Below are positions 12,009 through 22,147 of a stretch of 64,000 bases of DNA, in pieces. The position numbers and the translations under genes were made by a program. This DNA is from Macrobrachium rosenbergii. Taxonomy: Eukaryota > Arthropoda > Malacostraca > Decapoda > Palaemonidae. The notes beneath the pieces were generated by a model. That model ran no database searches, had not been told where the DNA came from, and saw only the letters and a list, made by a program, of their open reading frames with translations. The DNA lies in contig NC_089782.1 in NCBI RefSeq assembly GCF_040412425.1, positions 24,604,122-24,668,121 of the forward strand. The letters are read 5' to 3'. Position 1 is the first letter of the stretch. Each line of letters starts with the position of its first letter.

Positions 12009-12351
12009 CAAGTAAAAAATGCGCCGAAGTTTCTTGGGCGCAATCGAGTTTTCTGTACAGCGTATAATCAAGGCCACTGAAAATAGATCTATCTTTCGGT
12101 GGTCTCGTTATAATGCTGTATGAGCCGTGGCCCATGAAACTTTAACCACGGCCCGGTGGTGGCCTATCATATGGTTGCCAGAAGGAGGCTAGAGGGCTGC
12201 AATTTGGTATGTTTGACGATTGGAGGGTGGATGATCAACATACCAGTTTGCAGCCCTCTAGCCTCAGTAGTTTTTAAGATCTGAGGGCGGACAGAAAAAG
12301 GTGCGGACGGACAGACAAAGCCGACACAATAGTTTTCTTTTACAAAAAACT
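12009..12351 (+). mobile_element. Multi-hairpin dispersed repeat, copy A
   Basis: Matches 20,755-21,152 in reverse complement along its length, except for about 45-55 bp missing here after GTTGCCAGAAG. It is built of successive inverted repeats: GCGCCGAAG/CTTGGGCGC (12,021-12,041), a near-palindrome around AGATCT (12,072-12,104), GCCGTGG/CCACGGC (12,124-12,152), and a large stem of 25-bp arms at 12,186-12,210 and 12,240-12,264 (GGCTAGAGGGCTGCAA against TTGCAGCCCTCTAGCC). It ends in AGTTTTCTTTTACAAAAAAC, itself partly palindromic. It has no coding capacity. A structured non-autonomous transposon fits best. I remember near-identical sequence from decapod libraries. Target-site duplications are not evident. 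Confidence 0.8.
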
Positions 12352-12888
12352 AAAAATGAATGACGAGAAAAGAGAATTTGCAGAAATTATTGGAAGCCGG
12401 GGGGGGACCAAGCGCTCTCTTGTGGAAGTCATGATAATCAGACCATACGGAGGATATTGATGAAAATCTCCAAAACGGGATAGAGAGAGAGGGTGCTGCG
12501 GAAGGCAAGGACTTTCCTAAGGGTAGAACATAGGATGATGTAGGCAGATTTACCGAGACTAAGGGTACAACATGGATGATGTAGGCTGACTTACCGAGAG
12601 GAGATCTTTATGGGAAGATTGGATGTAGTACCTACGAGCAGCACAAAGGTAGAGGGAACGTGCATAGCAGGTTAATTTATTTCACCTTTTTTATGCGTGT
12701 GTGAATGTGTGGTCACGTTGGAGGAGGTTGAGAAGGATGTTGTGAAATGAGTTGAATGTCATGAAAAGTGTCGGCCTCAGTACTTGGCCTTCATGTAGGT
12801 GGTGGTTACCGCATTAGGGGAAACATTTGCTTGAGCCTGTAATAGATGCACAGGTATTCAGTGCTTTTCACTGTATAGGTGTAGCATT

Positions 12889-12891
<3 letters not shown>
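12352..12891. other. No gene seen; 47-bp duplication inside
   Basis: Two tandem copies of a unit with CTAAGGGTAGAACAT, GGATGATGTAGGC and TTACCGAGA lie at about 12,515-12,600. The remainder is ordinary. Confidence 0.55.

Positions 12892-12955
<64 letters not shown>
12892..12955. repeat. (CT)32 microsatellite ending in CAG
   Basis: Pure array terminating CTCTCAGCCGTG, another acceptor-like end. Confidence 0.95.
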
Positions 12956-12958
<3 letters not shown>

Positions 12959-13610
12959 CGTGTTGAACCATTTAAGCCAGATTAATTTTGATTTTGCTAT
13001 TATGTATTACCCAGTCGTTGATATGGTGGCTAGGTTAATTTCTGCAGTGATTGATATTATCGTTTAGTGACCTTTACAAAATTATAACCTGCCCGCTACG
13101 ATTTCAAGTTAGTAAATGGAAAATTACGGAAGGTCTATAATACATATTTACAGTAGATGGAAAATTACGGAGGGTCTGTGAATACATATTTGCAGTATTT
13201 TATTTGACAACACCGGCCAATTGACGTGATATCACTTGATTTTGTGTGTGAACGTCCTTTGGAAGAGGGCAAATCGACATTCTGTTATGGCCTTTTATTT
13301 TATTGGTGAGATGTCGTCATGTCTCAGGAGGTTAGATTTTCATGTCTATTTGACAGGCTGTCAGTGGCTGTGAGACTGCCTTTGGCATTTCTAAATCAAG
13401 GTCGGTCACTGCACGGAAGAAAAATTTTATTGGTATGGACATTATGAAACAGAGTAGGCCGAAAGGTATCAGTGTAGAATTTATTTGATGATTTAAACTA
13501 ATGATGTACATCCCCTGTTGGATACTTATTTTCTTCCATAGAGCATTTCGAACAAGTCTCGGGAGACATTTTTTATACAAAGCCATCCAGTTGGAATCAT
13601 CCTCCCTGAG

Positions 13611-13613
<3 letters not shown>
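12956..13613. other. No gene seen; 50-bp duplication inside
   Basis: At about 13,115-13,197 two copies of a unit containing ATGGAAAATTACGGA, GGTCT and AATACATATTTACAGTA lie in tandem. A - strand frame of 117 codons spans the next (ATT)n and is not a gene. Confidence 0.55.

Positions 13614-13670
<57 letters not shown>
13614..13670. repeat. (ATT)19 microsatellite
   Basis: Pure triplet array of 57 bp. No copy of the (TAA)n-tailed element is recognisable on either flank. A shorter (ATT)n is at about 14,020-14,042. Confidence 0.95.
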
Positions 13671-13671
<1 letters not shown>

Positions 13672-14197
13672 GATTGTAAGCCCAACTATTTGAGCGCCTT
13701 GACATGCTAAAATCGACAATTCTTGATGTCATTAATTTGAAGGAAATTAAAGTTGATTTGAAGTATTGATTTTACTGTTGTAAAGATTATTGAATTGTTT
13801 TCGTTTTATCCGAATCAAGACTCAGTATGTATAGTAATGCACACAGTGCTGTGTTTCATTCATTGACACCCCTTGAGATCTAACTAGCGTTGTCTGTTTG
13901 CTGACAGCGGAATGTTTTACATTTTGAAAATTTCCCAAATGATTTTCTGACATTGTATGTTTACATTTGTTTGTGCGTTCATTTTGTTGTTACCATACAC
14001 TAAGTAATAATGTCAACGATTATTATTATTATTATTATTATTCTGGCAACTCCTTTCATTCATAATTGGAATACTTGATAATTTCTTATTTCAGTGCAAA
14101 ATCGTGTCACATATGTGATTTTATTCTCGCGAGTCACACTAAAATTTATCACTCAGCTGAACATTTTTGTGTATAAAACAATTATGTCTTCATGTCC

Positions 14198-14234
14198 CAC
14201 TAACGGGAATTATTTTCCTCTTTTCCAGGTGAGT
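14198..14234 (+). other. Candidate recursive splice site (zero-length exon) RS1
   Basis: A branch-point-like CACTAAC (14,198-14,204, branch A at 14,203) lies 25 nt before a pyrimidine-rich tract ending CTCTTTTCCAG at 14,228. That AG is followed without a gap by GTGAGT (14,229-14,234). An acceptor joined directly to a donor is the known signature of a ratchet point in long introns of Drosophila and vertebrates. It is on the + strand, like the second site at 50,933. Caveat: GTGAGTATCGA recurs at about 14,277, so the donor half may sit in a small degenerate duplication. Alternatively this is a chance string. Confidence 0.55.
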
Positions 14235-14413
14235 GTCGAATTGATCTCTCTCTTGGTTCAGTTGTGACGTCGCCAAGTGAGTATCGAAGTGTTGGCGACG
14301 ATGTTGGTGAACGTCCGTGTGACTGGCGTTGGGGCTGTGTTGGTGAGGAGGGTTAGGCGATAGAGACTTCATTAGTGTATTGAAGTTCCAATTTTGGAGT
14401 TTCCTGGGTGAAG

Positions 14414-14417
<4 letters not shown>

Positions 14418-14460
<43 letters not shown>
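14418..14460. repeat. (CT)n microsatellite
   Basis: About 21 units. Confidence 0.95.
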
Positions 14461-14463
<3 letters not shown>

Positions 14464-14745
14464 GAAAATTAGTTACTGCTGCTTTGTGAATGTAGTTAGT
14501 CAGAGGCTGTTATGCACGTCAAGCAGAAGATTGGTCCCTTGATATTTTAGGAGCTCGGGGTGGTTTTGGGTGTCGGGGGAGGGGGGCGTGTTGAGGGATG
14601 AGATTGGTGCTTGTTCTTGGATCTGAAACATTGTTCATTCCTCGAATCAAAAGTGGAATGACCAACTAAGCTTAAGGTATGGCGTCGTCATCGGGTGGAA
14701 ATTCTTCGCTTGGATATTCATTTTGTGTATGTTTTATGCTCGTGC

Positions 14746-14747
<2 letters not shown>

Positions 14748-14786
<39 letters not shown>

Positions 14787-14857
14787 ACGTCCTTGCCTTA
14801 GTAAGATCTCATACCCTATTCTGTCATTAGTTTGCTCTCCTTTCCTCCCTTCTCTCT

Positions 14858-14916
<59 letters not shown>

Positions 14917-15058
14917 GACGTCCTTGCCATAGTAAGATCTCATACCTATTCTGTCAGTGCATCAGTGCTCTCCCTTTCCACCTTTCCTCTCTGTCTCTCT
15001 CCCTTTCTCTCTCACCCATTGACGTTTCTTTCCATAATAAGATCTCAGTGCATTCGTG

Positions 15059-15109
<51 letters not shown>

Positions 15110-15170
15110 GACGTTTCTTTCCATAGTAAGATCTCATACCTCTTCTGTCAGGGCATTCGTGCTCTCATTT
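14748..15170. repeat. Minisatellite with (CT)n inside each unit
   Basis: Four units share the order ATTGACGT, CCTTGCC or TTCTTTCCAT, AGTAAGATCTCATACC, TATTCTGTCA, GTGCTCTC, then a (CT)n of variable length. Unit starts are near 14,783, 14,914, 15,017 and 15,107. CT arrays occupy 14,748-14,782, 14,851-14,913 and 15,064-15,106. A fifth, poorer unit may follow to 15,260. The spacer and the dinucleotide array have therefore expanded together. Confidence 0.85.
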
Positions 15171-15348
15171 TCCACCCTTCCCTTCTCTCTCTCCCTCTCA
15201 CACACTTTTTCGCTTATTACAGCAAGGTCTCTTTCCTGTTCTTCTTCCGAGTGCATTCGCCTGCGCGTGTCCCTGTCCCTCCTGTCCCTCATCCTTCTTC
15301 CTCTTATCCCTTAAGGCGTCGTTCCCTTCAACCGCTTTTGTGCAACTG

Positions 15349-15349
15349 C

Positions 15350-15380
<31 letters not shown>

Positions 15381-15381
15381 T
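15349..15381. repeat. (CTG)n trinucleotide tract
   Basis: About ten CTG/CTT triplets, close to a (CT)n + (TG)n compound array at 15,449-15,490. The + frame here reads Cys/Pro-rich and has no domain. Confidence 0.85.
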
Positions 15382-15448
15382 CTCGCACCTTCCACTGAGT
15401 TCTTTGCCTTAAGGCCCACGCCCTTTTTTCTCTCTCTCTCTCTAAGGG

Positions 15449-15490
<42 letters not shown>
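15449..15490. repeat. (CT)n then (GT)n compound microsatellite
   Basis: CT to 15,475 then GT to 15,490, the same order as at 3117-3190 and 59,441-59,504. Confidence 0.95.
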
Positions 15491-17365
15491 GAAGGAAATA
15501 AGAAATGAATGTAGTCTTAGGAATCAGGGGAAAAAGACTCGTGCATTATTTATTCTGGTGCATGTAGGGAGGAAGAAAAGAAGAAAAAGAAAGACAGTGA
15601 TCACAGAAGACAAAAGGGATATGGAAGACACTGGTAGAAAAATGGGCTTGTTGGGGGTGGAGGCCAACAACGAGGACGCTATGGGGGTGAAAAAAAAGGG
15701 GTTGAAGGGGAATTCTATAGTTCCCCCTTAGAACCCTCTTCATGAAAGGAAGGGGGTGAGGACGTGTGTCCAATTTGTAAAAGGGGGAGGGGGTTGGAGG
15801 AGGGCTGTGAAGATGGGGGGGATTATTATGAGGAGAGCTGGAAGTCTTCTCATCGCAGGAGGTGCATTTTCTGGTCCAAGGGAACTTTAGTCGTCGTCTC
15901 CCTCCTCCTCCTCCTCCTCCTCCTCGGCGTCTTCCTCTTCTTGCGATCGATATCTCACAAACTTCGAACTTTGCAGACTGTGTACGTGCGTGCGTACGTG
16001 TGTGCGCGCCTCGGAGGGATGATGGTAAGGAGAAGAAGAGGAGGAGGAGGCGCAAAAGTCACCTCTTATAGACACTTGAGATTTGCTTCTACTGCTGTTG
16101 ATATTGTGGTATGACTGCTCCTACTGTCATTGATGGTGGCGGTGCTACTGTTATTCGTAGCATGTTTTAAGATCTGCGTCATTGTTGCCTGATTTCTCTC
16201 CCGAGAGCCAACGTGTGATGGTTAGCTTAATGACCTTATACAACTGAGAGAGAGAGAGAGAGAAAGGAGAAGGAAAAGGGGAACTAACGTTGGGAATATT
16301 TGGTACCTCTAAAGAGGAAATGTAATGTGAAATGGTAATCTGGAAGGTTAGTGAAATTCTGGATGTTCAGATTTAGGCTGAATTTTTCTTTTTCTCATGC
16401 TTGTTTCCCCCTTTTTTTTTTTTTTTTTCTTTTCTTTTCTTTCTTTCTTGCCGTTATGGACAACTGTGCAATGTAGGGTCAGACCAGAATAGCGCTTGGC
16501 TAGTATACAGCCATGCTGCACATGAGAATGGAACAAGCTGAAAGGTTATCATTGCTCAGCTAGCATCTCTAGAACAGAGTGGCCATATTGGAAGGAGGAA
16601 AACGGTCAGGGAACATAATATCGAGAATGAAAAGGCGCAAGAATCACGGGAATATGTGTAAGGGGAAGTGAAGTGTGGATATTATTGAAAGTTAAAAGTT
16701 AGTTTGCTCGTATTAACTTCGTGATTTACTCTACAAGGGGGAAGGTTAAAACTTATTTTATCTACGTCAGAATGTACGTAAATCCTGACTTTTTTTTTTT
16801 AGATGACGTTTCTAATGTACCAGTCAGAAGACTCCGAATTGGTAATATTATTTCCCCACGTTGCTCCATTTCTCTGTGTTATAAGATTGTTCATTTCGCT
16901 TGATTGTTTTCAGAAAGTAATTTTTCTACCAGCCATCCATATCCCTTTCGTCTTCTATAATTCCCTCCATTTCTTCATCCCGGCATGCACCAGATGCAGA
17001 ATGAAATATGCACAGGTCTGTTTCCTCCCCTCATTCTGAAGACTGATTTCATTTTGTATAGAAGAAATTTAAGAAAATATCTAAACTTTGACGGGGTTTC
17101 CTTAATCCCTCAGTAGTTTGCATGCCGCGAAATGTCAAACCGTTGACTTCTTCTCGTAACCGCTTATTTACTACGTATTAAACACGAATGATAAAACATC
17201 CCCGCAGAAACACCCATTTGAGGCAGCCACCAGCCTTCATGCGAACGATCCGCGCCGAGCTGTCGACTGCATTTTAGTGGAAGCAATGCAGCAATTTTTT
17301 TTTTTTTTCCTCGCCTTCGGGCCGCCCACGTCATGCCCTGGTCGTTTATTCCTGATATTCGCATG

Positions 17366-17369
<4 letters not shown>
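15491..17369. other. No gene seen; purine-rich and CTC patches
   Basis: GA/GAA-rich at 15,500-15,620, (CTC)n at about 15,897-15,925, GGA-rich at 16,030-16,050, short (GA)n at 16,244-16,263, poly-T at about 16,411-16,429, 16,791-16,800 and 17,295-17,308. A 169-codon - frame at 15,546-16,055 is made almost wholly from these tracts (runs of Gly/Arg, Pro, Ser) and is not supported as a gene. Confidence 0.5.

Positions 17370-17422
<53 letters not shown>
17370..17422. repeat. (GA)26 microsatellite
   Basis: One of only four GA-oriented arrays of 40 bp or more on the + strand. Poly-T follows at 17,475-17,497. Confidence 0.95.
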
Positions 17423-17425
<3 letters not shown>

Positions 17426-17749
17426 CTCGCCTGTAAAGCTGTAATATCCGAAGGTTGGATGCTGTGGCTGATATTTTTTTTTTTTTTTTTTTTTTTTGAT
17501 GTTTTTGTCAATATGAGGCTAATGCTTTTTCCATCAAGGTTTGTTAGTTTCCGTTTTCATCCGAGTGAGTTTCCGCCTAGTTTTGGTTTGATTGCATCTT
17601 TATTCAGTAGGGTTTGATGTCTTGTTTTTTCAGATGAGTTTGATGGCCTATTTATTCAGGTCCATTCCTCGTGTGAGTTTGATGCCTAATGCCGATTAAT
17701 ATAATCGTTCCTTCATCCAGACTTTTTTTTTTTTTTTTTTGGATGGCTC

Positions 17750-17880
17750 TTTCCTGGGATTATGGATTTCTTAATTATCTCGATTATTTTGGTCGCTCTA
17801 AATTATCCCGATTATTTTATTCGCTATAAATTATCTCGATTATTTTATTTCGATTATTTTATTCGCTTCATCAGATTGAA
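17750..17880. repeat. Degenerate ~30-bp AT-rich tandem repeat
   Basis: Four units of AATTATCTCGATTATTTTAT + TCGCT with variants. It is embedded in a longer zone (17,540-17,960) in which GAGTTTGATG recurs at irregular spacing. Confidence 0.75.
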
Positions 17881-18147
17881 TATGAAGCCCTCTATTCAGA
17901 TGAGTTTGATGCTGTCTTCGTTCAAATTCATGTAGCTTTTGACGTGCGAGTGACTTTTGATGTCTTCCTAGACTAGTAAGAACTCTCCTGCCAGTCTCGG
18001 CGTCAGTTAACCACTGCCGTTAATGATTCCAGATAGCATAAAATCATTCCTCCATTCTTCTGCCTGCCTTGTTTGGGACCATTTTCTGATTTGAAGTTGG
18101 CGTCTCATTTGTCAACGCTGCGTTATTGCTTTTTTTTTATATTTTTC

Positions 18148-18477
18148 AAATTTGAATGTTCCTGCGAGTTGTTTTTGTATACTTTTAACATTTGAGTATT
18201 CCTGCGAGTTTTTTTTATACTTTTAAAATTTGGGTGTCTCTGAGATTTGTTTATACTTAAAATTTGAGTCCTCGAGTTGTTTTTATACTTTTAAAAAAAT
18301 TTGAGTATTTTATTATACTTAAAATTTGAGTGTTCCTGCGAGTTTTTAAAATTTGAGTGTTCCTGCAAGCAGTTTTTTTTTTTTTATAATTTTAAAGTTT
18401 GAGTATTCCTCATGAGTTTTTTCTTTTCTTTATAAAATTTGAGTTTTCATGATAGTTTTTTTTATACTTTTAAAATT
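18148..18477. repeat. Degenerate ~40-bp tandem repeat, about nine units
   Basis: Each unit runs TTTGAGTGTTCCTGCGAG, a T run, then TATACTTTTAAAA, with units of 25-45 bp. Strongly T-rich on the + strand. It is noncoding, and the irregular length suggests an old array decaying by slippage and deletion. Confidence 0.85.
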
Positions 18478-18807
18478 TGTCTCGTGATTCCATATGATTT
18501 CGATTTGTGTATACAAATACTTGTATTTTGCATTTATATCCTTATCTTTAGTTCTTTCTTTGTCCAGACTGTTAAGTTTCTTATCTCTGTCTTTTGTATC
18601 GAAGCATATTTGGTGCTGAGTTTAGCCAGGTTTTTATGCTTTCCACAAATTTGATATCCTTCTCATCTAAATAGATTTTATATTCCTTTTTTATGGTTCT
18701 GTTATTGTACTCATTTATTCAGGTGAATCTGGTCTTCGTAAATGACGTAAGATTTTTTATATTATTATTTACTTTGTTACATTATCTCCATAAAAACGGC
18801 TGTTGAA

Positions 18808-19225
18808 TTCCTTGTATAGATGTCTTCTTCTTCTTCTTCTTCTTCTTTTCCACTTCTATGTGGGGTCGATGTTTCTGACAGATTTCCTCCACCGGGCTCG
18901 GTCAAACACATCGTCCTCTGACAATTGTTTGTGTCTCAGATCATATTTTGGACTCGCTTCTTCTTTAACCGATGTCTCCCACTAACCAGTACCCCTTGCC
19001 CGTTATCACAGGGGGCAGGCGAGACCCCTGCGTGTCGCCTACGGGGGACGCCGTAGCACTATCCGATTTCTGATGAAAGTCAACTGTCATATTTGGTTTT
19101 GGCTGGATGTTATGGCCGGATGCCCTTCCTGACGCCTACCCTCCCCATTTATTCGGGCTTGGGACCGCCACTGAGTTGGACTGGCTTGTCCCTCCCGTGG
19201 TTGGGTTAGTTCCTTGTATAGATGT
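18808..19225 (-). mobile_element. Retroposon with 16-bp target-site duplication and LINE-derived 3' end
   Basis: The identical 16-mer TTCCTTGTATAGATGT flanks the insert at 18,808-18,823 and 19,210-19,225, giving an insert of about 386 bp. Read on the - strand it starts near 19,209, carries a GGACAAGCCAGTCC then GGAAGGGCATCCGGCC block that I remember from repeats of fish and many invertebrates, and ends in (GAA)n. Just before the tail a short frame reads FDRARWRKSVRNIDPT then stop, which resembles the C-terminus of RTE-like or related LINE ORF2 proteins. This is the layout of a LINE-partnered SINE or a rearranged LINE tail. No convincing pol III A/B boxes are seen. Naming of the family is from memory. 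Confidence 0.85.
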
Positions 19226-19615
19226 ATACCTCAAATACTAAAGAGATTCTGGACGCTTTTATCCAGCTAAGTTTGACGCTTCCTTTAATTAATGAAGTCT
19301 GATCAAGTTTTAATCCTCTGTGTAGTAGGTTGCTGTTCATAATCCTGTCAAATTTGGTGTCTTCCTTCGCCCTGCAAAGTTTAGTTTTACCTGTATCCTT
19401 GTCATTTTCACGGTTCCTCTGATCAGTGTGGTTTTATGGCCCAAGTTAATGCGGATCCCTTTTTACCCCGAATTAGGGTTTTTTTTTCAGCTATCAGAAA
19501 TTTGTTTTTTAGTGCTATTCCATACAATGTTAGTGTTAGTTTTGGTCCTTTCTGTCATACAGTGGTTATTTAACTTGTGTAGTGTACATGTGTTTTGGAC
19601 GACTGCACAATTACG

Positions 19616-19617
<2 letters not shown>
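19226..19617. other. No gene seen
   Basis: Ordinary T-rich sequence. The 102-codon + frame crossing it depends on the adjacent (CT)n. Confidence 0.5.

Positions 19618-19669
<52 letters not shown>
19618..19669. repeat. (CT)26 microsatellite ending in CAG
   Basis: Terminates CTCTCAGATTTG, acceptor-like. Confidence 0.95.
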
Positions 19670-19671
<2 letters not shown>

Positions 19672-20366
19672 ATTTGAGACTGAGCAGAGATATTTCAAAT
19701 ATGTTTAATGCCAAGATGGATGGAATCCGTTTTTGAAGTTACTCTAACCATTGCATACACAAGTTTCCTGTTAAATTTTATAATCACGATCGTGATTTTA
19801 CCACAGTTCTGTGACATCAAACTGGAGGTGCTACTGCAGATATCTAAATGAGAAATGAACGTATAGTAGGTATATTTTCTGAATTTTAAATATATTCTTT
19901 TGGTGAATTGGCTGTACAAATGTAAAACCGGTACCGTATACACAAGCGTTTAGCCAAATCTTTTGTGTATCACCCGTAGAGTTGTTCTTTTTAACTTTGC
20001 TGATCATATTGAAGAGGCCCTTTACATAATGGCCTGTTAGGATTCAAGGCTTCGAAGAAATATGACGCAGTCGAGAAGTTAGAGAGGTCGTTGTGGTTAA
20101 TACAGGTTTCTGGTGAATACGACCAGTAGGCTCTGCTTACCCATGTAAAGGCTAAGCAGAGAGAGCAAGAAACTCAAATTGTGTTTCTTGTCTTTGCTCT
20201 TATATTTCTATTTATATGTTATTTATTTATTTTATTTATTAAAGGAAATTTTCTCGTCCTAACGGGTCTTATGTACTACAGCAATCGCTGTATGACAGAC
20301 ATTCTTAACAGATGGTAGTATTTACTAACCTTACTAAATGTAACGTGAGATACACTATGATATGTG

Positions 20367-20369
<3 letters not shown>
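19670..20369. other. No gene seen; one small hairpin
   Basis: CTCTGCTTA at 20,131-20,139 pairs with TAAGCAGAG at 20,153-20,161. TTTA-rich at 20,215-20,240. Nothing gene-like. Confidence 0.5.
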
Positions 20370-20444
<75 letters not shown>

Positions 20445-20465
20445 GTGTGTATGTATGTATGTATG

Positions 20466-20513
<48 letters not shown>
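20370..20513. repeat. (TA)n / (TATG)n / (TA)n compound microsatellite
   Basis: TA at 20,370-20,441, about six TATG units at 20,447-20,470, then TA again at 20,473-20,513. Confidence 0.95.
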
Positions 20514-20514
<1 letters not shown>

Positions 20515-20754
20515 GGTATATATACATATACTATATATATTGTATGTATCTGTATGTGTACATGATCAGAGCTTTTTAACAGATCTCCGCTCGTAGTTTC
20601 TTTCCAGTACCACTTGCTTTAAAAAGACGAAGTATCGTTAGGAAATTGATTAAAGACGATGGCTTGTTAAATGCGGTTTCGTCGTAGTGGCCGCCTTTAG
20701 TGCCATTTCGTTAGTGTGTTCCTTTGTCGCCACGTCAAGAGGTTTCTTGAGTTG

Positions 20755-21152
20755 ATTTTGTTTTCTGTGAAAGAAAACTGCTGTGCCGGCTTCGTCTGTC
20801 CGTCCGCACTTTTTCTGTTCGCCCTTAGAGCTTAAAAACTACTGAGGCTAGAGGGCTGCAAATTGGTAAGTTGATCATCCACCCAGCAATCATCAAAAAT
20901 ACCAAATTGCAGCCCTCTAGCCTCCTCAGTAGTTTTGATTTTATTTAAAGGTAAAGTTAGCCATAATCGTGCTTCTGGCAGCGATATAGTATAGGCCACT
21001 ACCGGGCCGTGGTTCAAGTTTCATGGGGCGCGGTTCATACAGCTTTATACCGAGACCACCGAAAGATAGATCTAGTTTCGGTGGCCTTGATTATACGCTG
21101 TACAGAAAACTCGATTGCGCCGAAGAAACTTCGGCGCCGTTTTTACTTGTTG
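20755..21152 (-). mobile_element. Multi-hairpin dispersed repeat, copy B
   Basis: Reverse-complement match to copy A at 12,009-12,351 and the more complete of the two. On the + strand it shows the long stem with arms at about 20,835-20,868 and 20,899-20,935 (AACTACTGAGGCTAGAGGGC facing its complement) and, at 21,117-21,137, the perfect hairpin GCGCCGAAG-AAA-CTTCGGCGC. It retains the roughly 45-bp block with CACGATTATGGCTAAC that copy A lacks. Both copies give an open frame reading PPKDRS and LDYTLYRKLDCA, which simply reflects shared repeat DNA. The two copies could pair as an 8.7-kb-looped foldback in RNA. Confidence 0.8.
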
Positions 21153-21729
21153 TTTATTCAGTTTGCGTCAAAGGTGTCAGGTTGTTAGCCTCGAATTTGG
21201 AAAGATTATGATGAACAGAATACAACCGGTAGGACATATCTGCAAATTTAAGTTCTGATAGTGTAGAATGGAACCAGTTGCCTGGGAGGTCGTGTAAGTG
21301 GAATCGCACCTCGTGAGAGAATGGTTTAGTGGACGGTCAGCTCTCATGAGAGAGAGAGAGCGAGCATCATTAAATATATACAGAATAATATAAAAGTTCT
21401 AAAAATGGTTGAGTCATCACAGGGACACAAAAATTATTGTAACACATATATACACGACCAAATACGTATGTTAGTGTGTATACACCTTAATACGTACATG
21501 GCTAAAGAATAATCGGCAAATGTATTGACATAAAGTGTAGCGTTAATAATAAGATTTCTGTAAACGTAGTTAAAAAAACAAAGGTGGTCAACTCTCCTGT
21601 CTAATCCTTTAATTTTGTTCTCGTAATACATTTCTTGCGTCGAAAATCCTTACTTCGTGTGAATTTTGACACCAAGTTACATTTGGCACCCAGTACACAT
21701 TTCACCTCCACAACTACCACTGTCTCCTT
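21153..21729. other. No gene seen
   Basis: A short (GA)n lies at 21,347-21,360. The sequence is otherwise ordinary up to the LINE fragment. Confidence 0.5.
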
Positions 21730-21957
21730 TCCAGACACCATAGGCTGTTTTGCATACGTTGATTTTAAGGCCTTTCCTCTCCATTCCAGTCTTCCACGTT
21801 TTCAACATTTCCACCACCTCTTCCTCAGACTGCTCTCAACGCCAAGTCATTTGCATAAAGCTGCTCCCAAGGGCTTCCCATGTCTACACTCCTCTGTAGC
21901 TTCTTCCATTACTACGGTAAACACCAAAGGGCTCGCGCTGATTTTGAGAATTGATAA
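21730..21957 (-). pseudogene. Broken LINE reverse-transcriptase fragment
   Basis: In three successive - strand frames this resembles the palm region of a non-LTR retrotransposon reverse transcriptase. The segments are ASPLVF...VVMEEATEECR (motif B side), WEQLYANDLAL (motif C), then EEEVVEMLKTWKTGMERKGL with KINV and a Lys (motif D and beyond). The catalytic YADD of the family reads YAND here, so the first Asp is lost, and at least two frameshifts separate the pieces. It is a dead 5'- and 3'-truncated fragment. The clade (RTE-like or a relative) is from memory. The + strand frame over the same DNA is its shadow. Confidence 0.75.
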
Positions 21958-22147
21958 TAAGAACTAATTAGCATCATTATCATTAACAATTTTATTGCAG
22001 TAGTAACGACGACTTTGTTTTCAGTGTTGATTGTTAGTATAATACTGGCCTTGATTAAATAATAACATTCGTAATGTTAGAGGTTGTAATGTACAGATCC
22101 ATAATCTTCAACATTGTTGGGCCACAGTGAACTTTTTTAATATTGAG

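Noticed and set aside
14748..15170. Spaced repeats resembling a CRISPR array
   Set aside because: Eukaryotic context. The 'repeats' are (CT)n of variable length and the spacers are homologous to each other, the opposite of CRISPR.
15546..16055. 169-codon - strand frame
   Set aside because: Runs of Gly, Arg, Pro and Ser from GGA and CTC tracts, with no domain.
18708..18728. TTATTCAG joined to GTGAAT as a ratchet point
   Set aside because: Mediocre pyrimidine tract and a donor lacking G at +5. Kept only as a weak mention.
21023..21211. Frame shared in sequence with one at 11,800-12,135
   Set aside because: The similarity is real but comes from the multi-hairpin repeat. The frame is not a conserved gene.
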